DNA of 64,000 nt. Source: Chitinophagales bacterium (GTDB taxonomy: Bacteria; Bacteroidota; Bacteroidia; Chitinophagales; LD1). The notes under the pieces are model-generated. The model was not told where the DNA came from. It did no database searches and worked only from the letters and a program-made list of their open reading frames with translations. Below are positions 18,498 to 27,854 of this stretch, piece by piece. Where the stretch lies: the NCBI GenBank assembly GCA_016786765.1, contig JAEUUZ010000048.1, positions 62,001 through 126,000 of the forward strand. The letters are read 5' to 3'. Each line of letters starts with the position of its first letter. Position 1 is the stretch's first letter. Position numbers and translations under genes: made by a program.

Positions 18498-19580
18498 ATG
18501 TCAACAATCAACATTTCCATCGAAAGGGCAAAAGAAAGTGGTGTCGGTAATATCGACTTTAATGATTTACCATTTGGTAAGAACTTTTCTGACCACATGT
18601 TCATAGCTGATTACTACGATGGAGAATGGAGAGATGCGCGCATTGTCCCTTTTGCAGATTTTACTTTACACCCTGCAACTTCTGCAATACACTACGGGCA
18701 AGCTATTTTTGAAGGCATGAAAGCCGAATTAGCTCCGGATGGTCAACCCATTGTTTTTCGTCCGTTGAAAAATTGGAACCGTCTAAACAAATCCGCACAA
18801 CGTATGGCCATACCGCCTATTTCGCAAGAGTTGTTCATGGCGGCTTTGGATACGCTTATCGATATTGATAAAGATTTCATCCCAACGGCTCCGCTTTCTT
18901 CGTTGTATATCCGTCCGTTTATGTTTGCAACAGAGAAATATGTTGGTATTCGTGTAGCTGAAAATTATCGCTTCTGTATTTTCACATCACCTGTTGGTGC
19001 ATATTACAGCCGACCGGTTCGTGTATTTGTTAGCGATAAATATGTACGTGCAGCACCTGGTGGGGCCGGTTTTGCTAAAGCAGCAGGCAACTATGGTGCA
19101 GCCATGATGCCTACATGGGAAGTACAGAAAATGGGTTACGATCAATTGTTGTGGTTAGATGCCATTGAACATAAATATTTCCAAGAAATTGGAACCATGA
19201 ACGTATTCTTTGTGATTGATGGAGTGTTGATCACGCCTGGCCTAGATCAAGGCACCATTTTGGAAGGCGTTACGCGCGATAGTTTGATTCAATTGGCGCA
19301 AGACGAAGGGTATGTAGTTCAAGAAAGAGACGTATCGGTAGATGAAGTAATTCACGCCTATAATGATGGAAAACTACAAGACATGTTCGGTGCAGGTACT
19401 GCGGCTGTTGTATCTTACATCGGAGGATTCCATTACAAAGGGGTTGATTACGAATTGCCTCCGGTTGAGAAAAGAGAAGTGTCTAATAAATTACGTGCGC
19501 GCTTGATGGATATCAAATCCGGTTTGGTTGTAGATAAATTCAACTGGGTACACCACGTGCCTGTAACACAATCGGTGTAA
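18498..19580 (+). CDS. ilvE: Branched-chain amino-acid aminotransferase
   Basis: A 360-residue class IV PLP aminotransferase of the longer eukaryote-like BCAT2 subgroup. The PLP lysine is Lys194 in GFAKAAGNYGAAM. The following QLLWLDAIEHKYFQEIGTMN holds the family Glu and the conserved GTMN segment. HYGQAIFEGMKAE near 65-77 is also typical. It transfers amino groups between glutamate and the keto acids of leucine, isoleucine and valine. Monocistronic by position: divergent from the HolD-like gene and convergent with mutS, 3 bp between stops. Confidence 0.96.
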   Translation: MSTINISIERAKESGVGNIDFNDLPFGKNFSDHMFIADYYDGEWRDARIVPFADFTLHPATSAIHYGQAIFEGMKAELAPDGQPIVFRPLKNWNRLNKSAQRMAIPPISQELFMAALDTLIDIDKDFIPTAPLSSLYIRPFMFATEKYVGIRVAENYRFCIFTSPVGAYYSRPVRVFVSDKYVRAAPGGAGFAKAAGNYGAAMMPTWEVQKMGYDQLLWLDAIEHKYFQEIGTMNVFFVIDGVLITPGLDQGTILEGVTRDSLIQLAQDEGYVVQERDVSVDEVIHAYNDGKLQDMFGAGTAAVVSYIGGFHYKGVDYELPPVEKREVSNKLRARLMDIKSGLVVDKFNWVHHVPVTQSV

Positions 19581-19583
19581 GCT

Positions 19584-22199
19584 TTACTCGAGCAAACGCT
19601 TCATCTCATTCAGTTTCATCATCGCCTCAATTGGGGTAAGTGCGTTGATTTCTACTTTTTGAAGCAACTCCCCTATTTGTTTCAATTTAGGGTCAGTCAT
19701 GTCGAACATACTCATCTGAATTTGCGGATTGGATTTCTTCAACGATTGACGCATGTTACTATTGGCGCGTTGTTCCTCTAATTCTGCTAATAGTTCATTC
19801 GCTCTATCCAGAATTAAACGGGGCATTCCGGCCATTTTCGCAACGTGAATACCAAAGCTATGCTCGCTCCCACCTTCTACCATTTTACGTAAAAAGATAA
19901 TTTTATTCCCCACTTCTTTTGTGGCCACATGAAAGTTCTTAATGCGATCATACTTTTCAGCTAACTCGTTCAATTCGTGGTAATGGGTAGCAAATAATGT
20001 TCGGGGATGCGCTACAGGGTAATTATGCAAAAATTCGGCAATCGACCATGCAATCGAAATACCATCGTAAGTGGAGGTACCTCGTCCAATTTCATCCAAT
20101 AAAATTAAACTACGAGATGATATATTGTTAATGATACTTGCCGTTTCATTCATTTCTACCATAAAGGTTGACTCTCCCGCACTCAAGTTATCACTTGCCC
20201 CTACTCGGGTGAACAACTTATCAATAAAGCCAATAGAAGCGGTTTCCGCAGGAACAAAACTACCCATTTGCGCCATTAACACAATAAGTGCAGTTTGGCG
20301 AAGTAAAGCCGATTTACCCGACATGTTCGGACCTGTAATCATCAATATTTGCTGTTGCGCATCATCTAAATACACATCATTGGGAATATAAGCATTGCCC
20401 GGATCAAGCATTTGTTCGATTACCGGATGTCGGCCCGATTTGATATTAATTTCTAACGTTTCATTTATAGATGGTTTGCTGTAATTATTGACATTAGCGG
20501 ATTCTGCAAACGATAATAGCGCATCCAAACGCGCAATAATGTTGCTATTCTGTTGAATCGACAAAGTAAAATCGCGAACATAGCTTACCAATTCATTGAA
20601 CAAACGTTCTTCAATCCATTGAATTTTTTCTTCGGCACCTAATACTTTTTGTTCGTATTCTTTAAGTTCTTCAGTGATGTAGCGCTCTGCATTGGCAAGG
20701 GTTTGCTTACGAATCCACTCCGGTGGCACTTTCGATTTATGGGTATTCGTAACCTCTAAATAGTACCCAAAAACATTGTTGAATCCCACTTTAAGCGAAG
20801 ATATACCCGTTCTATCTGTTTCGTCTTGTTGAATTTTAGCTATATAACTTTTTCCGGAAGAGCGAATCAATCGCAAATCATCCAATTCCTTATCAACGCC
20901 AACCTTAATGAAATTGCCCTTTCCAATCATAGCCCCCGACTCTTCTTCAAGGGTTTGCTCAATGCGTTCAGCAACCGGATGCAGCAATACAATTTTATTG
21001 GCCAAGTTCGTCAACGTTTCATCCTTTCCTTGCAATAGTAGTTGTTGAATTGGAGCAAGCGCATTCAATCCACGCTTCAACTGCACTAACTCGCGAGGAT
21101 TAGCTTTATTCATGGCCACTTTAGAAATCAATCGTTCTAAGTCGCCAATACTTCGAATGAGCGTTCTTAGTTCGCTCGATGTCTCTTTTGTTTTCGTAAA
21201 ATATTCAACAGCATTTAATCGCTCTTGTATAGCAACAATGGAAATCAAAGGCATCACGGTCCAACGCCTAATTAATCGTCCACCCATGGGCGAAACCGTT
21301 TTATCAATCACATCTACTAATGCCTTTCCATCGGGGTGCGAAGAATGTAACAATTCGAGATTACGAATGGTAAACTTATCGAGCCAAACATATTGCTGTT
21401 CGTGAATTCTAGATATCTTCGTAAAATGCGAAAGTTGGTGATGTTCGGTATCTTTCAGATATTGAACAGCCGCTCCTGCTGCAATAGTTGCAAAGGTTTC
21501 CTGCTCAATACCAAAGCCTTTCAGCGAGGTCGTTTCAAATAATTTGGTAAGTGTTTCTTGCGCATAGTCTAAGCTATATACCCAGTCTTCCAATTTACTG
21601 GTAATGTGCTTTGAACCAAAAAACTCAATGAATTCGCGTTGTTTGCTGCGTTGGTAAATCACTTCAGAAGGCGAAAAACTCTGCATCAATTTATCGATGT
21701 AGTCTTTTTTACCTTCACCCACTAAAAACTCTCCTGTTGAAATATCGATGAATGCTACGCCACAGTTATCTTTTTCAATATAAATAGAGGCCAAAAAATT
21801 ATTGGCTTTACTCTGTAAGATATGATCACCTACCACAACACCCGGTGTTACCATTTCCGTAACTCCACGTTTCACGATGGTTTTGGTCATTTTCGGATCT
21901 TCCAACTGATCGCAGATAGCCACACGATAACCCGCTCGAACTAATTTTGGCAGATAGGTATCTAACGAATGATGAGGAAAACCTGCAAGGTCAACTTCAG
22001 AAGCTTTTCCATTAGATCGTTTAGTAAGTACAATACCAAGAATGGCTGCTGCTTTCTTGGCATCTTCGCCAAAGGTTTCATAGAAATCGCCTACTCGAAA
22101 CAATAAAATCGCATCGGGATATTTCGATTTGATTTGATTGTACTGTTTCATGAGCGGAGTTTCCGCATCGGTTCCAAGCGCTTTAACCTTTTCAGCCAT
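19584..22199 (-). CDS. mutS: DNA mismatch repair ATPase MutS
   Basis: An 871-residue protein of normal length. The mismatch-reading Phe-x-Glu is in GDFYETF (residues 37-43). The connector, lever and clamp follow. The ATPase domain near residue 615 carries Walker A GPNMSGKS, then DEIGRGTSTYDG (Walker B and signature) and ATHYHEL. The C-terminal tail (SLKKSNPQIQMSMFDMTDP) and final helices are typical. It recognises mispairs and recruits MutL. It ends 3 bp from ilvE. No exact -7 element was seen in the 108 bp upstream, which also contain the terminator of the next gene. Confidence 0.97.
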   Translation of the reverse strand: MAEKVKALGTDAETPLMKQYNQIKSKYPDAILLFRVGDFYETFGEDAKKAAAILGIVLTKRSNGKASEVDLAGFPHHSLDTYLPKLVRAGYRVAICDQLEDPKMTKTIVKRGVTEMVTPGVVVGDHILQSKANNFLASIYIEKDNCGVAFIDISTGEFLVGEGKKDYIDKLMQSFSPSEVIYQRSKQREFIEFFGSKHITSKLEDWVYSLDYAQETLTKLFETTSLKGFGIEQETFATIAAGAAVQYLKDTEHHQLSHFTKISRIHEQQYVWLDKFTIRNLELLHSSHPDGKALVDVIDKTVSPMGGRLIRRWTVMPLISIVAIQERLNAVEYFTKTKETSSELRTLIRSIGDLERLISKVAMNKANPRELVQLKRGLNALAPIQQLLLQGKDETLTNLANKIVLLHPVAERIEQTLEEESGAMIGKGNFIKVGVDKELDDLRLIRSSGKSYIAKIQQDETDRTGISSLKVGFNNVFGYYLEVTNTHKSKVPPEWIRKQTLANAERYITEELKEYEQKVLGAEEKIQWIEERLFNELVSYVRDFTLSIQQNSNIIARLDALLSFAESANVNNYSKPSINETLEINIKSGRHPVIEQMLDPGNAYIPNDVYLDDAQQQILMITGPNMSGKSALLRQTALIVLMAQMGSFVPAETASIGFIDKLFTRVGASDNLSAGESTFMVEMNETASIINNISSRSLILLDEIGRGTSTYDGISIAWSIAEFLHNYPVAHPRTLFATHYHELNELAEKYDRIKNFHVATKEVGNKIIFLRKMVEGGSEHSFGIHVAKMAGMPRLILDRANELLAELEEQRANSNMRQSLKKSNPQIQMSMFDMTDPKLKQIGELLQKVEINALTPIEAMMKLNEMKRLLE

Positions 22200-22253
22200 T
22201 CGTTGCTATAATCATTATTGGGCTGAAATTTATTAAAGATTTGGGAAGTTGAC

Positions 22254-22290
22254 ATAAAAAAAGTCCCACAGTTATTCACTATGGGACTTT
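22254..22290 (-). terminator. Rho-independent terminator after the CBS-domain gene
   Basis: Nine-base stem AAAGTCCCA (22260-22268) with TGGGACTTT (22282-22290), loop of 13 bases. On the minus strand the stem runs into a T-run (plus-strand A-run 22255-22262). It ends the CBS gene whose stop is at 22308 and separates it from mutS. Confidence 0.85.
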
Positions 22291-22307
22291 TCAATTATTT
22301 ATAAATA

Positions 22308-22724
22308 TTATAGCTGAGCGTCTAAGCGAACAATATCTTTATTACTTAAAATACCTACAATCTTGCCGTCTTCAACTACAGGAAGGGCTTGAAACACACC
22401 ACCGCTTAATAATTCACGTGCTTTTTCAATTGGATCTTTCGGAGCAACAGAAACTAAGTTTTTAGTCATAATATCAGCCACATTAAATACTCCATCTAAA
22501 CCTTCAATCGACACTGATTTTCCGCCATCTAATTGAGCAATAATGAATTTCAATAAATCGGTATAGCTTACCATTCCGATGAGCACATCATTCTCGCAAA
22601 TAGGCAAATGGTGAACTTTGAAAGAGGTAAAGAATTCAGCAACTTGTGAAAACTTTGTAGCAAGACCACCAACAGTAATTGTTTTGGTCATTAATTGCGA
22701 AACAATGATTTTATCTTCAAACAT
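22308..22724 (-). CDS. CBS-domain pair protein
   Basis: A 138-residue protein made of two CBS motifs (about 1-65 and 80-138). Typical segments are VSQLMTKTITV, HHLPICENDVLIGMVSYTDLL, VADIMTKNLVSVAP and ALPVVEDGKIVGILSNKDIVR. Such stand-alone pairs bind adenine nucleotides as energy sensors and act on partner proteins not evident here. Monocistronic: own -7 element at 22741-22748 and own terminator at 22254-22290. Confidence 0.92.
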   Translation of the reverse strand: MFEDKIIVSQLMTKTITVGGLATKFSQVAEFFTSFKVHHLPICENDVLIGMVSYTDLLKFIIAQLDGGKSVSIEGLDGVFNVADIMTKNLVSVAPKDPIEKARELLSGGVFQALPVVEDGKIVGILSNKDIVRLDAQL

Positions 22725-22740
22725 GATTTAAAATTTTATG

Positions 22741-22748
22741 CAAAGCTA
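22741..22748 (-). promoter_or_regulatory. Bacteroidota -7 promoter element (TAGCTTTG) for the CBS gene
   Basis: Exact TAnnTTTG on the minus strand, 16 bases before the start codon at 22724. A good -33 TTTG was not found. Confidence 0.5.
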
Positions 22749-22850
22749 AGGCATTTACATGAATTTAACATGATATTTATCAGTAATTTACGTTAGAAAA
22801 CTGTTTTTTATCAGTAAAGTTAATAGGATGTGAATGCATCTGAATACCGG

Positions 22851-23111
22851 TTAAATGAGTTTCACCAAAGCATAGGTTAATAAAACAGCCCATAATACTA
22901 AAACAGTATAATGCATGCCAAACAATAACTTTCTAAAAATGCTGTTTTCCCCTTCTTCAATGTATAACTTTGGAATTGCGCTTATATAACTGATGAAATC
23001 CGAGAAATCGACCGCACTATTTTTTTGTCGGTTATACACAAACAATAATATGCATTTCAGCAGATGGAAAGCAGTTAGGAAGAGAATAAAAGGCTTTAAT
23101 GTATGGAGCAT
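22851..23111 (-). CDS. Small two-helix membrane protein, unknown function
   Basis: An 86-residue protein with a hydrophobic N-terminal segment (about 5-26, PFILFLTAFHLLKCILLFVY) and a C-terminal one (about 64-84, MHYTVLVLWAVLLTYALV). A polar stretch between them (SAVDFSDFISYISAIPKLYIEEGENS) probably faces the cytoplasm. I recognise no family. It begins 9 bp after the rhomboid gene and is very likely co-transcribed, so it could be an accessory to that protease, but nothing in the sequence proves it. Confidence 0.65.
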   Translation of the reverse strand: MLHTLKPFILFLTAFHLLKCILLFVYNRQKNSAVDFSDFISYISAIPKLYIEEGENSIFRKLLFGMHYTVLVLWAVLLTYALVKLI

Positions 23112-23120
23112 CTTCTACTG

Positions 23121-23723
23121 TTAATTTTGATCGAAAAAATGGCGATCTTCTTCTATCGGCAATGGCTCATCTACTCGATTGACATTGCGAACCAAAAAAG
23201 CACATATAAAACCCATTACCGCTCCGGCTAAATGACCTTGCCACGAGATGCCCGTTTGCGGGACAAAGCCTGTAATCATTCCGCCATACAACATGGCCAC
23301 TACAATTGCAATAGCGGTAGATTGACGATCTCTTCTAAAAATACCTGAACCAATTAGAAAACCCGCTATACCATAAATAATGGCGCTTATGCCAATATGT
23401 GCACCACCGGCTGGAGCCAATAACCAAACCAACAAACCACTTCCCAAGTGAATAGAAACAATAACCGGAAAAGCAACTGTTTCATAGGTATTGAACAACA
23501 CCATCATCAATACAAAGCACGGCACCGAATTCGATATTAAATGCATAAAATCGCCATGAATAAAAGGAGAGAACACAATACCCCTAAGTCCAATATACTC
23601 GTGAGGTAAAATTCCATATTCGGCAAAGGATACACCGAAAAGCACTTCTACAAACTTAACAATCCATAAAATAATGATCAAAAGACTGGTGTATACAAAT
23701 GATTTCGCAAAACTACTGTTCAT
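23121..23723 (-). CDS. Rhomboid family intramembrane serine protease
   Basis: A 200-residue inner-membrane protease with six membrane helices. The catalytic Ser113 is in GAHIGISAIIYG and the catalytic His164 in WQGHLAG; His61 and Asn65 (HGDFMHLISN) form the usual helix-2 pocket. The Ser motif is GISA and not the usual GxSG, an Ala replacing the second Gly. Rhomboids cut transmembrane segments of substrate proteins. Operon with the small membrane protein downstream. Its start codon lies about 70 bp from the divergent penicillin acylase gene. Confidence 0.88.
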   Translation of the reverse strand: MNSSFAKSFVYTSLLIIILWIVKFVEVLFGVSFAEYGILPHEYIGLRGIVFSPFIHGDFMHLISNSVPCFVLMMVLFNTYETVAFPVIVSIHLGSGLLVWLLAPAGGAHIGISAIIYGIAGFLIGSGIFRRDRQSTAIAIVVAMLYGGMITGFVPQTGISWQGHLAGAVMGFICAFLVRNVNRVDEPLPIEEDRHFFDQN

Positions 23724-23794
23724 ATTTTAAAATTGTTCAACACTTTCTTTTTATGCTTGCAAAAGAATTCTATTTTCAAAACAAAGTTATAAAA

Positions 23795-26242
23795 GTGAAA
23801 CATATATCCTTTTTTCTCTCGCTCATTGTTACCGCCACTTTAGTTTACATTTTGAATCACCCGTTAGGTCCTGCACCTGCATTGGGAAAGTTCTTAAGTC
23901 CTTTTGAAGGTTTTTGGCAAAATGCCGAGAATGAGAAAAAGTTTAACGATGAAACGTTTTCGTTCCCGGAGCTGAAAGACAAAGTAAGTGTGGTTTTTGA
24001 CGAACGGTTAGTACCCCATATCTTCGCACAAAACAACGAAGACTTGTTTTACATGCAAGGCTATATTACTGCCAAATATCGGTTGTGGCAGATGGATATT
24101 CAAACCCAAAATGCAGCAGGAAGAGTGAGCGAAGTGGTGGGTGAAAAGGCCTTGGATAACGACCGACTACAACGTAGAATTGGCTTGCAATATGGAGCAG
24201 AAAAAGCTGAAGAATTTATCAATCAAGACCCGGAATCAAAAGCTATTCTTACCGCTTATTGTAATGGGGTAAATGCCTATATAAAATCGTTAAGCCCTAA
24301 AGATTACCCCATAGAGTATAAACTTTTAGGCTATGCGCCTGAAGAGTGGAAACCTATAAAAGTGGCTTTGTTATTGAAGAATATGGCGAATATGCTTTCG
24401 GTATATGAGTTTGATATAGAAAACACCAATTTTATACAGAAGTATGGAGAAAAAGAATTTCAACATCTTTATACCGAAGTAGATGATTTCAAAGACTTCA
24501 TTATTCCCGAAAAAACACCATTTGATTTTAAAGCAGAAGAAGGATTTGCGCGTACTACCGATAAGCCTATTCGCGACAAAAGCGAAGTGATTACAGCCAA
24601 AGACCAACCTGTGTATGAATCGTACAATAATGTTTTGAAAAAACCGGATGAAATTACCGGTTCGAACAATTGGGCAGTAAGTGGTGCAAAAACTAAATCG
24701 GGAAAGCCATTGCTATGTAACGACCCGCACTTAGAGTTAAACCTTCCTTCCATTTGGTATGAAATGCACTTAGTTTCACCTACTATCAATGTATACGGAG
24801 CTACATTACCCGGTGCTCCTTGTGTTATCAGCGGTTTCAACGATTCGATAGCTTGGGGAGTAACGAATGCTGGTAGAGATGTTCGCGATTGGTTTGCCAT
24901 TAAGTTTAAAGACGACAAGCAAGAGGAATACATGGTAGATGGGAAATGGGAAAAAACCATTAAGCGCATTGAACATATCTATTTGAAAAACAGTAAAGAA
25001 TTTTTGGATACAGTGCTGTACACACGCTACGGTCCTATTGTGTTCGATAAAACATTCCGCAATGCAAAAGGCAAGCAGTTATTAGCGTTGAAATGGACAG
25101 CACATCAGCCTTCCAACGAGTTTAAGACGTTCTATTTGATGAATCAAGGAAAGAATTACGATGATTATCGAAACGCGTTAAAAAACTACACTTGCCCATC
25201 GCAGAACTTTGTATTTGCATCACGTTCCAATGATATTGCGATTGTTGAGCAAGGAAAGCATCCAAATGTAAGTAGTGAAATTACGGATGGAACAAACAGT
25301 AAAAACGACTGGACAGCCTATATTCCAAGCGAACACAATCCAAGTGTAAAAAATCCGGAACGAGGATTTGTGTCTAGTGCAAACCAATTTCCTGTTGATG
25401 CTACTTACCCATATCCCATTTCGAAAGTAGGCGTATATGAGAATTTCCGGTCTATTCGCATCAACCGAATGTTGAGTGATACCAATAAAATGGATGTAAC
25501 TACTATGCAAAAAATGCACAGCGATAATTACAACATTTTTGCCGAAATGATTTTGCCCACTTTACTTGAATTAGAAAAAGGGAAAGAAACTGCAGAACAA
25601 ACACAGCTCTTGGAATTCTTAACCGGTTGGAATTATAGAAACGATGCCGATAAGAAAGAGCCTGTTGTTTTCGAGGAATGGGCAAATGCTTTCAACGATA
25701 TGCTTTGGGATGAAATGTTGGATCCCAATTTGCCGATGAAACGCCCGAACAGCTACTTAACAGCTAATTTCTTAAAAACTGACAGCACAAGTATTTTCTA
25801 CGATAATTTGCAAACCGGAGAAAGAGAAACACGAGAAATGATTGTATCGATTGCATTCCAAAAGGCAGCAGCAAAATTGAAAGAAAAATACGGGTCCTTT
25901 GATAAAATTCCGGATTGGGGAACATATAAAGCCACTACTGTTATGCACTTGGCGAAACTGGATCCATTGAGCAAATTAAATGTGTATTGCGGTGGTAACA
26001 GGGGCATTATCAATGCTACGAGTGATCGTCACGGACCAAGTTGGCGTATGATTGTAGATTTTGGTGCGATGAAAGGATATTGCGTGTATCCGGGTGGTGA
26101 ATCCGGTAATCCGGGCAGTAAATTTTACGATAATTTGGTGGAAAAATGGTCGAAAGGTGAATACTTTGAAGCGAACTTTTCTGCTGACATCGAAACAGTG
26201 AAAAAGAAAGCTTTATTCACAAATCAATTCAACAACAAATAA
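23795..26242 (+). CDS. Penicillin acylase family protein (Ntn-hydrolase)
   Basis: I take the GTG at 23795 as start, giving 815 residues. This yields a clean signal anchor (KHISFFLSLIVTATLVYIL) followed by the family's NHPLGPAPALGKFLSPFEGFWQ. In-frame ATGs at 23699 and 23753 add a polar, Tyr/Phe-rich stretch, and the first overlaps the divergent rhomboid gene. The precursor should cut itself before Ser290 (GSNNWAVSG) to make two chains, with Ser290 as nucleophile in the periplasm. Family members hydrolyse beta-lactam side chains, acyl-homoserine lactones or other amides; substrate here is unknown. First gene of a three-gene operon. Confidence 0.9.
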   Translation: MKHISFFLSLIVTATLVYILNHPLGPAPALGKFLSPFEGFWQNAENEKKFNDETFSFPELKDKVSVVFDERLVPHIFAQNNEDLFYMQGYITAKYRLWQMDIQTQNAAGRVSEVVGEKALDNDRLQRRIGLQYGAEKAEEFINQDPESKAILTAYCNGVNAYIKSLSPKDYPIEYKLLGYAPEEWKPIKVALLLKNMANMLSVYEFDIENTNFIQKYGEKEFQHLYTEVDDFKDFIIPEKTPFDFKAEEGFARTTDKPIRDKSEVITAKDQPVYESYNNVLKKPDEITGSNNWAVSGAKTKSGKPLLCNDPHLELNLPSIWYEMHLVSPTINVYGATLPGAPCVISGFNDSIAWGVTNAGRDVRDWFAIKFKDDKQEEYMVDGKWEKTIKRIEHIYLKNSKEFLDTVLYTRYGPIVFDKTFRNAKGKQLLALKWTAHQPSNEFKTFYLMNQGKNYDDYRNALKNYTCPSQNFVFASRSNDIAIVEQGKHPNVSSEITDGTNSKNDWTAYIPSEHNPSVKNPERGFVSSANQFPVDATYPYPISKVGVYENFRSIRINRMLSDTNKMDVTTMQKMHSDNYNIFAEMILPTLLELEKGKETAEQTQLLEFLTGWNYRNDADKKEPVVFEEWANAFNDMLWDEMLDPNLPMKRPNSYLTANFLKTDSTSIFYDNLQTGERETREMIVSIAFQKAAAKLKEKYGSFDKIPDWGTYKATTVMHLAKLDPLSKLNVYCGGNRGIINATSDRHGPSWRMIVDFGAMKGYCVYPGGESGNPGSKFYDNLVEKWSKGEYFEANFSADIETVKKKALFTNQFNNK

Positions 26243-26263
26243 GATAAATCTTAAACTGTAACT

Positions 26264-26605
26264 ATGCAACTCATTCGAAATATAATCATTATTGCACTCC
26301 TCTCCTTTTTGCTCCAATTGGTTTTCCCTTGGTGGATAATATGTTTAATTGGATTTATAGTGGGCTATTTTGGAGCAGATAAACCGTGGCAGGCATTCGT
26401 AGCAGGATTTTGTGCCGTATTCCTAGTTTGGTTTGGTTATGCGTTTTACATCGACCACAACAACAACCATTTACTCTCATCAAAAATCATTCAACTGTTC
26501 CATTTACCAAACGCTGTATCCATTATTATAGTTTCAGCATTGGTAGGAGGATTATCGTGTGGTTTGGCGACATTAACCGGCAGATTATTAAAAAACATCG
26601 CCTAA
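26264..26605 (+). CDS. Small integral membrane protein, unknown function
   Basis: A 113-residue, very hydrophobic protein with about four membrane segments: LIRNIIIIALLSFLLQLVFP, WWIICLIGFIVGYFGA, AFVAGFCAVFLVWFGYAFY and a C-terminal VSIIIVSALVGGLSCGLATL. I do not recognise a named family. It sits 21 bp after the penicillin acylase and 7 bp before the DUF4105 gene, so all three are probably co-transcribed and act at the envelope. Confidence 0.8.
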   Translation: MQLIRNIIIIALLSFLLQLVFPWWIICLIGFIVGYFGADKPWQAFVAGFCAVFLVWFGYAFYIDHNNNHLLSSKIIQLFHLPNAVSIIIVSALVGGLSCGLATLTGRLLKNIA

Positions 26606-26612
26606 GCCAATT

Positions 26613-27800
26613 ATGAAAAACGTATTGCTCGCTTGTCGAAATCTTATTCTTGTTGCCTTTTTGGCTGCCCCTACTTTTGTGTCGGCAGCTGAATTTCAGG
26701 TATCCGATTCTTGTAAAATCAGCTTATTGACTTGTTCACCCGGTAACGAATTGTATAGCTGTTTTGGGCATAGCGGCATTCGTGTAAACGACCCGTTAGA
26801 ACGGGTTGATATTGTATTTAACTATGGAACATTTGATTTTGAACGACCGGGTTTTTATGTGAATTTTTGTCGTGGTATTCTTATTTATTCGTTGGGAGTA
26901 GATCAGTATTATGATTTTGAGAACCAGTACATCTATGAGCAGCGTGGGCTTTCAGAGCAAATTTTAAATTTAACAACTGAACAAAAACAAGCCATCGTTG
27001 AGTTTCTGCTAACTAATGCACAACGCGAAAATCGAGACTACCGTTATGATTTTTTGTTAGATAACTGCGCCACCAGAATTCGTGATGTATTTGAAAAACA
27101 CTTAGGTAGTAAGTTAGCTTTTCATACGGAGAAATGGGACACCACAAAAACTTTCCGTTATTTAATCGATGAGTATTCCTGGTTTAAACGCTGGGAAAGT
27201 TTTGGTATGAATTTACTGATTGGCTTACCGGTAGATAAACCTACAACGCCTCGCCAGCAGATGTTTCTGCCAAATTATTTACGCGATGGTTTTACAACTG
27301 CAACAGTAAATGGGAATGAACCATTTGTAACAGCAACTCGTGAAATCTTACCTGCACCCAATTTTGATAAATCTGCAAATTGGACGTCACCGGAATGGCT
27401 ATTTGCCATTATTTTAGGCTTACTTATGCTACTCACATTTGCAGAAATACGATTCCATTTTCACGTAAAAGTTGTTGACTTTATTTTGTTCTTCACCACT
27501 GGCTTATTTGGTCTATTATTTCTGACCTTATGGCTCTTCACTCAACATTGGACAACAGCTTGGAATCTGAATTTGCTTTGGGCTTTGCCAACACATCTTT
27601 TGCTTGCCTTTGCCATTTTGTTTAATGGATTGTATCCAAAATTGAAGCAAATTCTTTTCATTGCATGGATTGTAGAAATTGTTTTTTTAACGCTCCATTT
27701 TGTTTTACCTCAACCCTTTCAAATTGGGATGATATTGATTAACGCTATGCTGGTGACTCGATTATTTCGCCTGTATTGGAAGGCAAAATCATTGGAATAA
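26613..27800 (+). CDS. DUF4105 membrane protein (possible lipoprotein N-acyltransferase, Lnb-like)
   Basis: A 395-residue protein: signal peptide (about 1-25), a periplasmic DUF4105 domain (about 35-230), then four or five membrane segments (about 263-390). The domain shows CFGHSGIRV with His53 and LLDNCATRIRD with Cys152, which look like a Cys/His catalytic pair. As I recall, a DUF4105-containing protein of Bacteroides, Lnb, adds the N-linked acyl chain to outer-membrane lipoproteins, and most Bacteroidota lack Lnt. Treat that link as tentative: the domain is clear but the reaction is inferred. Last gene of the penicillin acylase operon. Confidence 0.85.
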   Translation: MKNVLLACRNLILVAFLAAPTFVSAAEFQVSDSCKISLLTCSPGNELYSCFGHSGIRVNDPLERVDIVFNYGTFDFERPGFYVNFCRGILIYSLGVDQYYDFENQYIYEQRGLSEQILNLTTEQKQAIVEFLLTNAQRENRDYRYDFLLDNCATRIRDVFEKHLGSKLAFHTEKWDTTKTFRYLIDEYSWFKRWESFGMNLLIGLPVDKPTTPRQQMFLPNYLRDGFTTATVNGNEPFVTATREILPAPNFDKSANWTSPEWLFAIILGLLMLLTFAEIRFHFHVKVVDFILFFTTGLFGLLFLTLWLFTQHWTTAWNLNLLWALPTHLLLAFAILFNGLYPKLKQILFIAWIVEIVFLTLHFVLPQPFQIGMILINAMLVTRLFRLYWKAKSLE

Positions 27801-27820
27801 AAAATAATTCAATAAAAAAT

Positions 27821-27850
27821 TTTGAAATATAAAAGTGTTACTTAACTTCG
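27821..27850 (+). promoter_or_regulatory. Candidate promoter of the cysteine leader and cysE-cysM operon
   Basis: TTTG at 27821-27824 (-33) and TAACTTCG at 27843-27850 (-7, one mismatch to TAnnTTTG) are separated by 18 bases, close to the usual Bacteroidota spacing. The expected transcription start is about 27854-27857, on top of the leader ATG at 27855. If correct, the leader peptide has almost no 5' untranslated region. Confidence 0.45.
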
Positions 27851-27854
27851 ATAT

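Noticed and set aside
26386-26616. Second open frame overlapping the small membrane protein at 26264-26605
   Set aside because: It is out of frame with a convincing membrane protein and has no membrane or domain pattern of its own.
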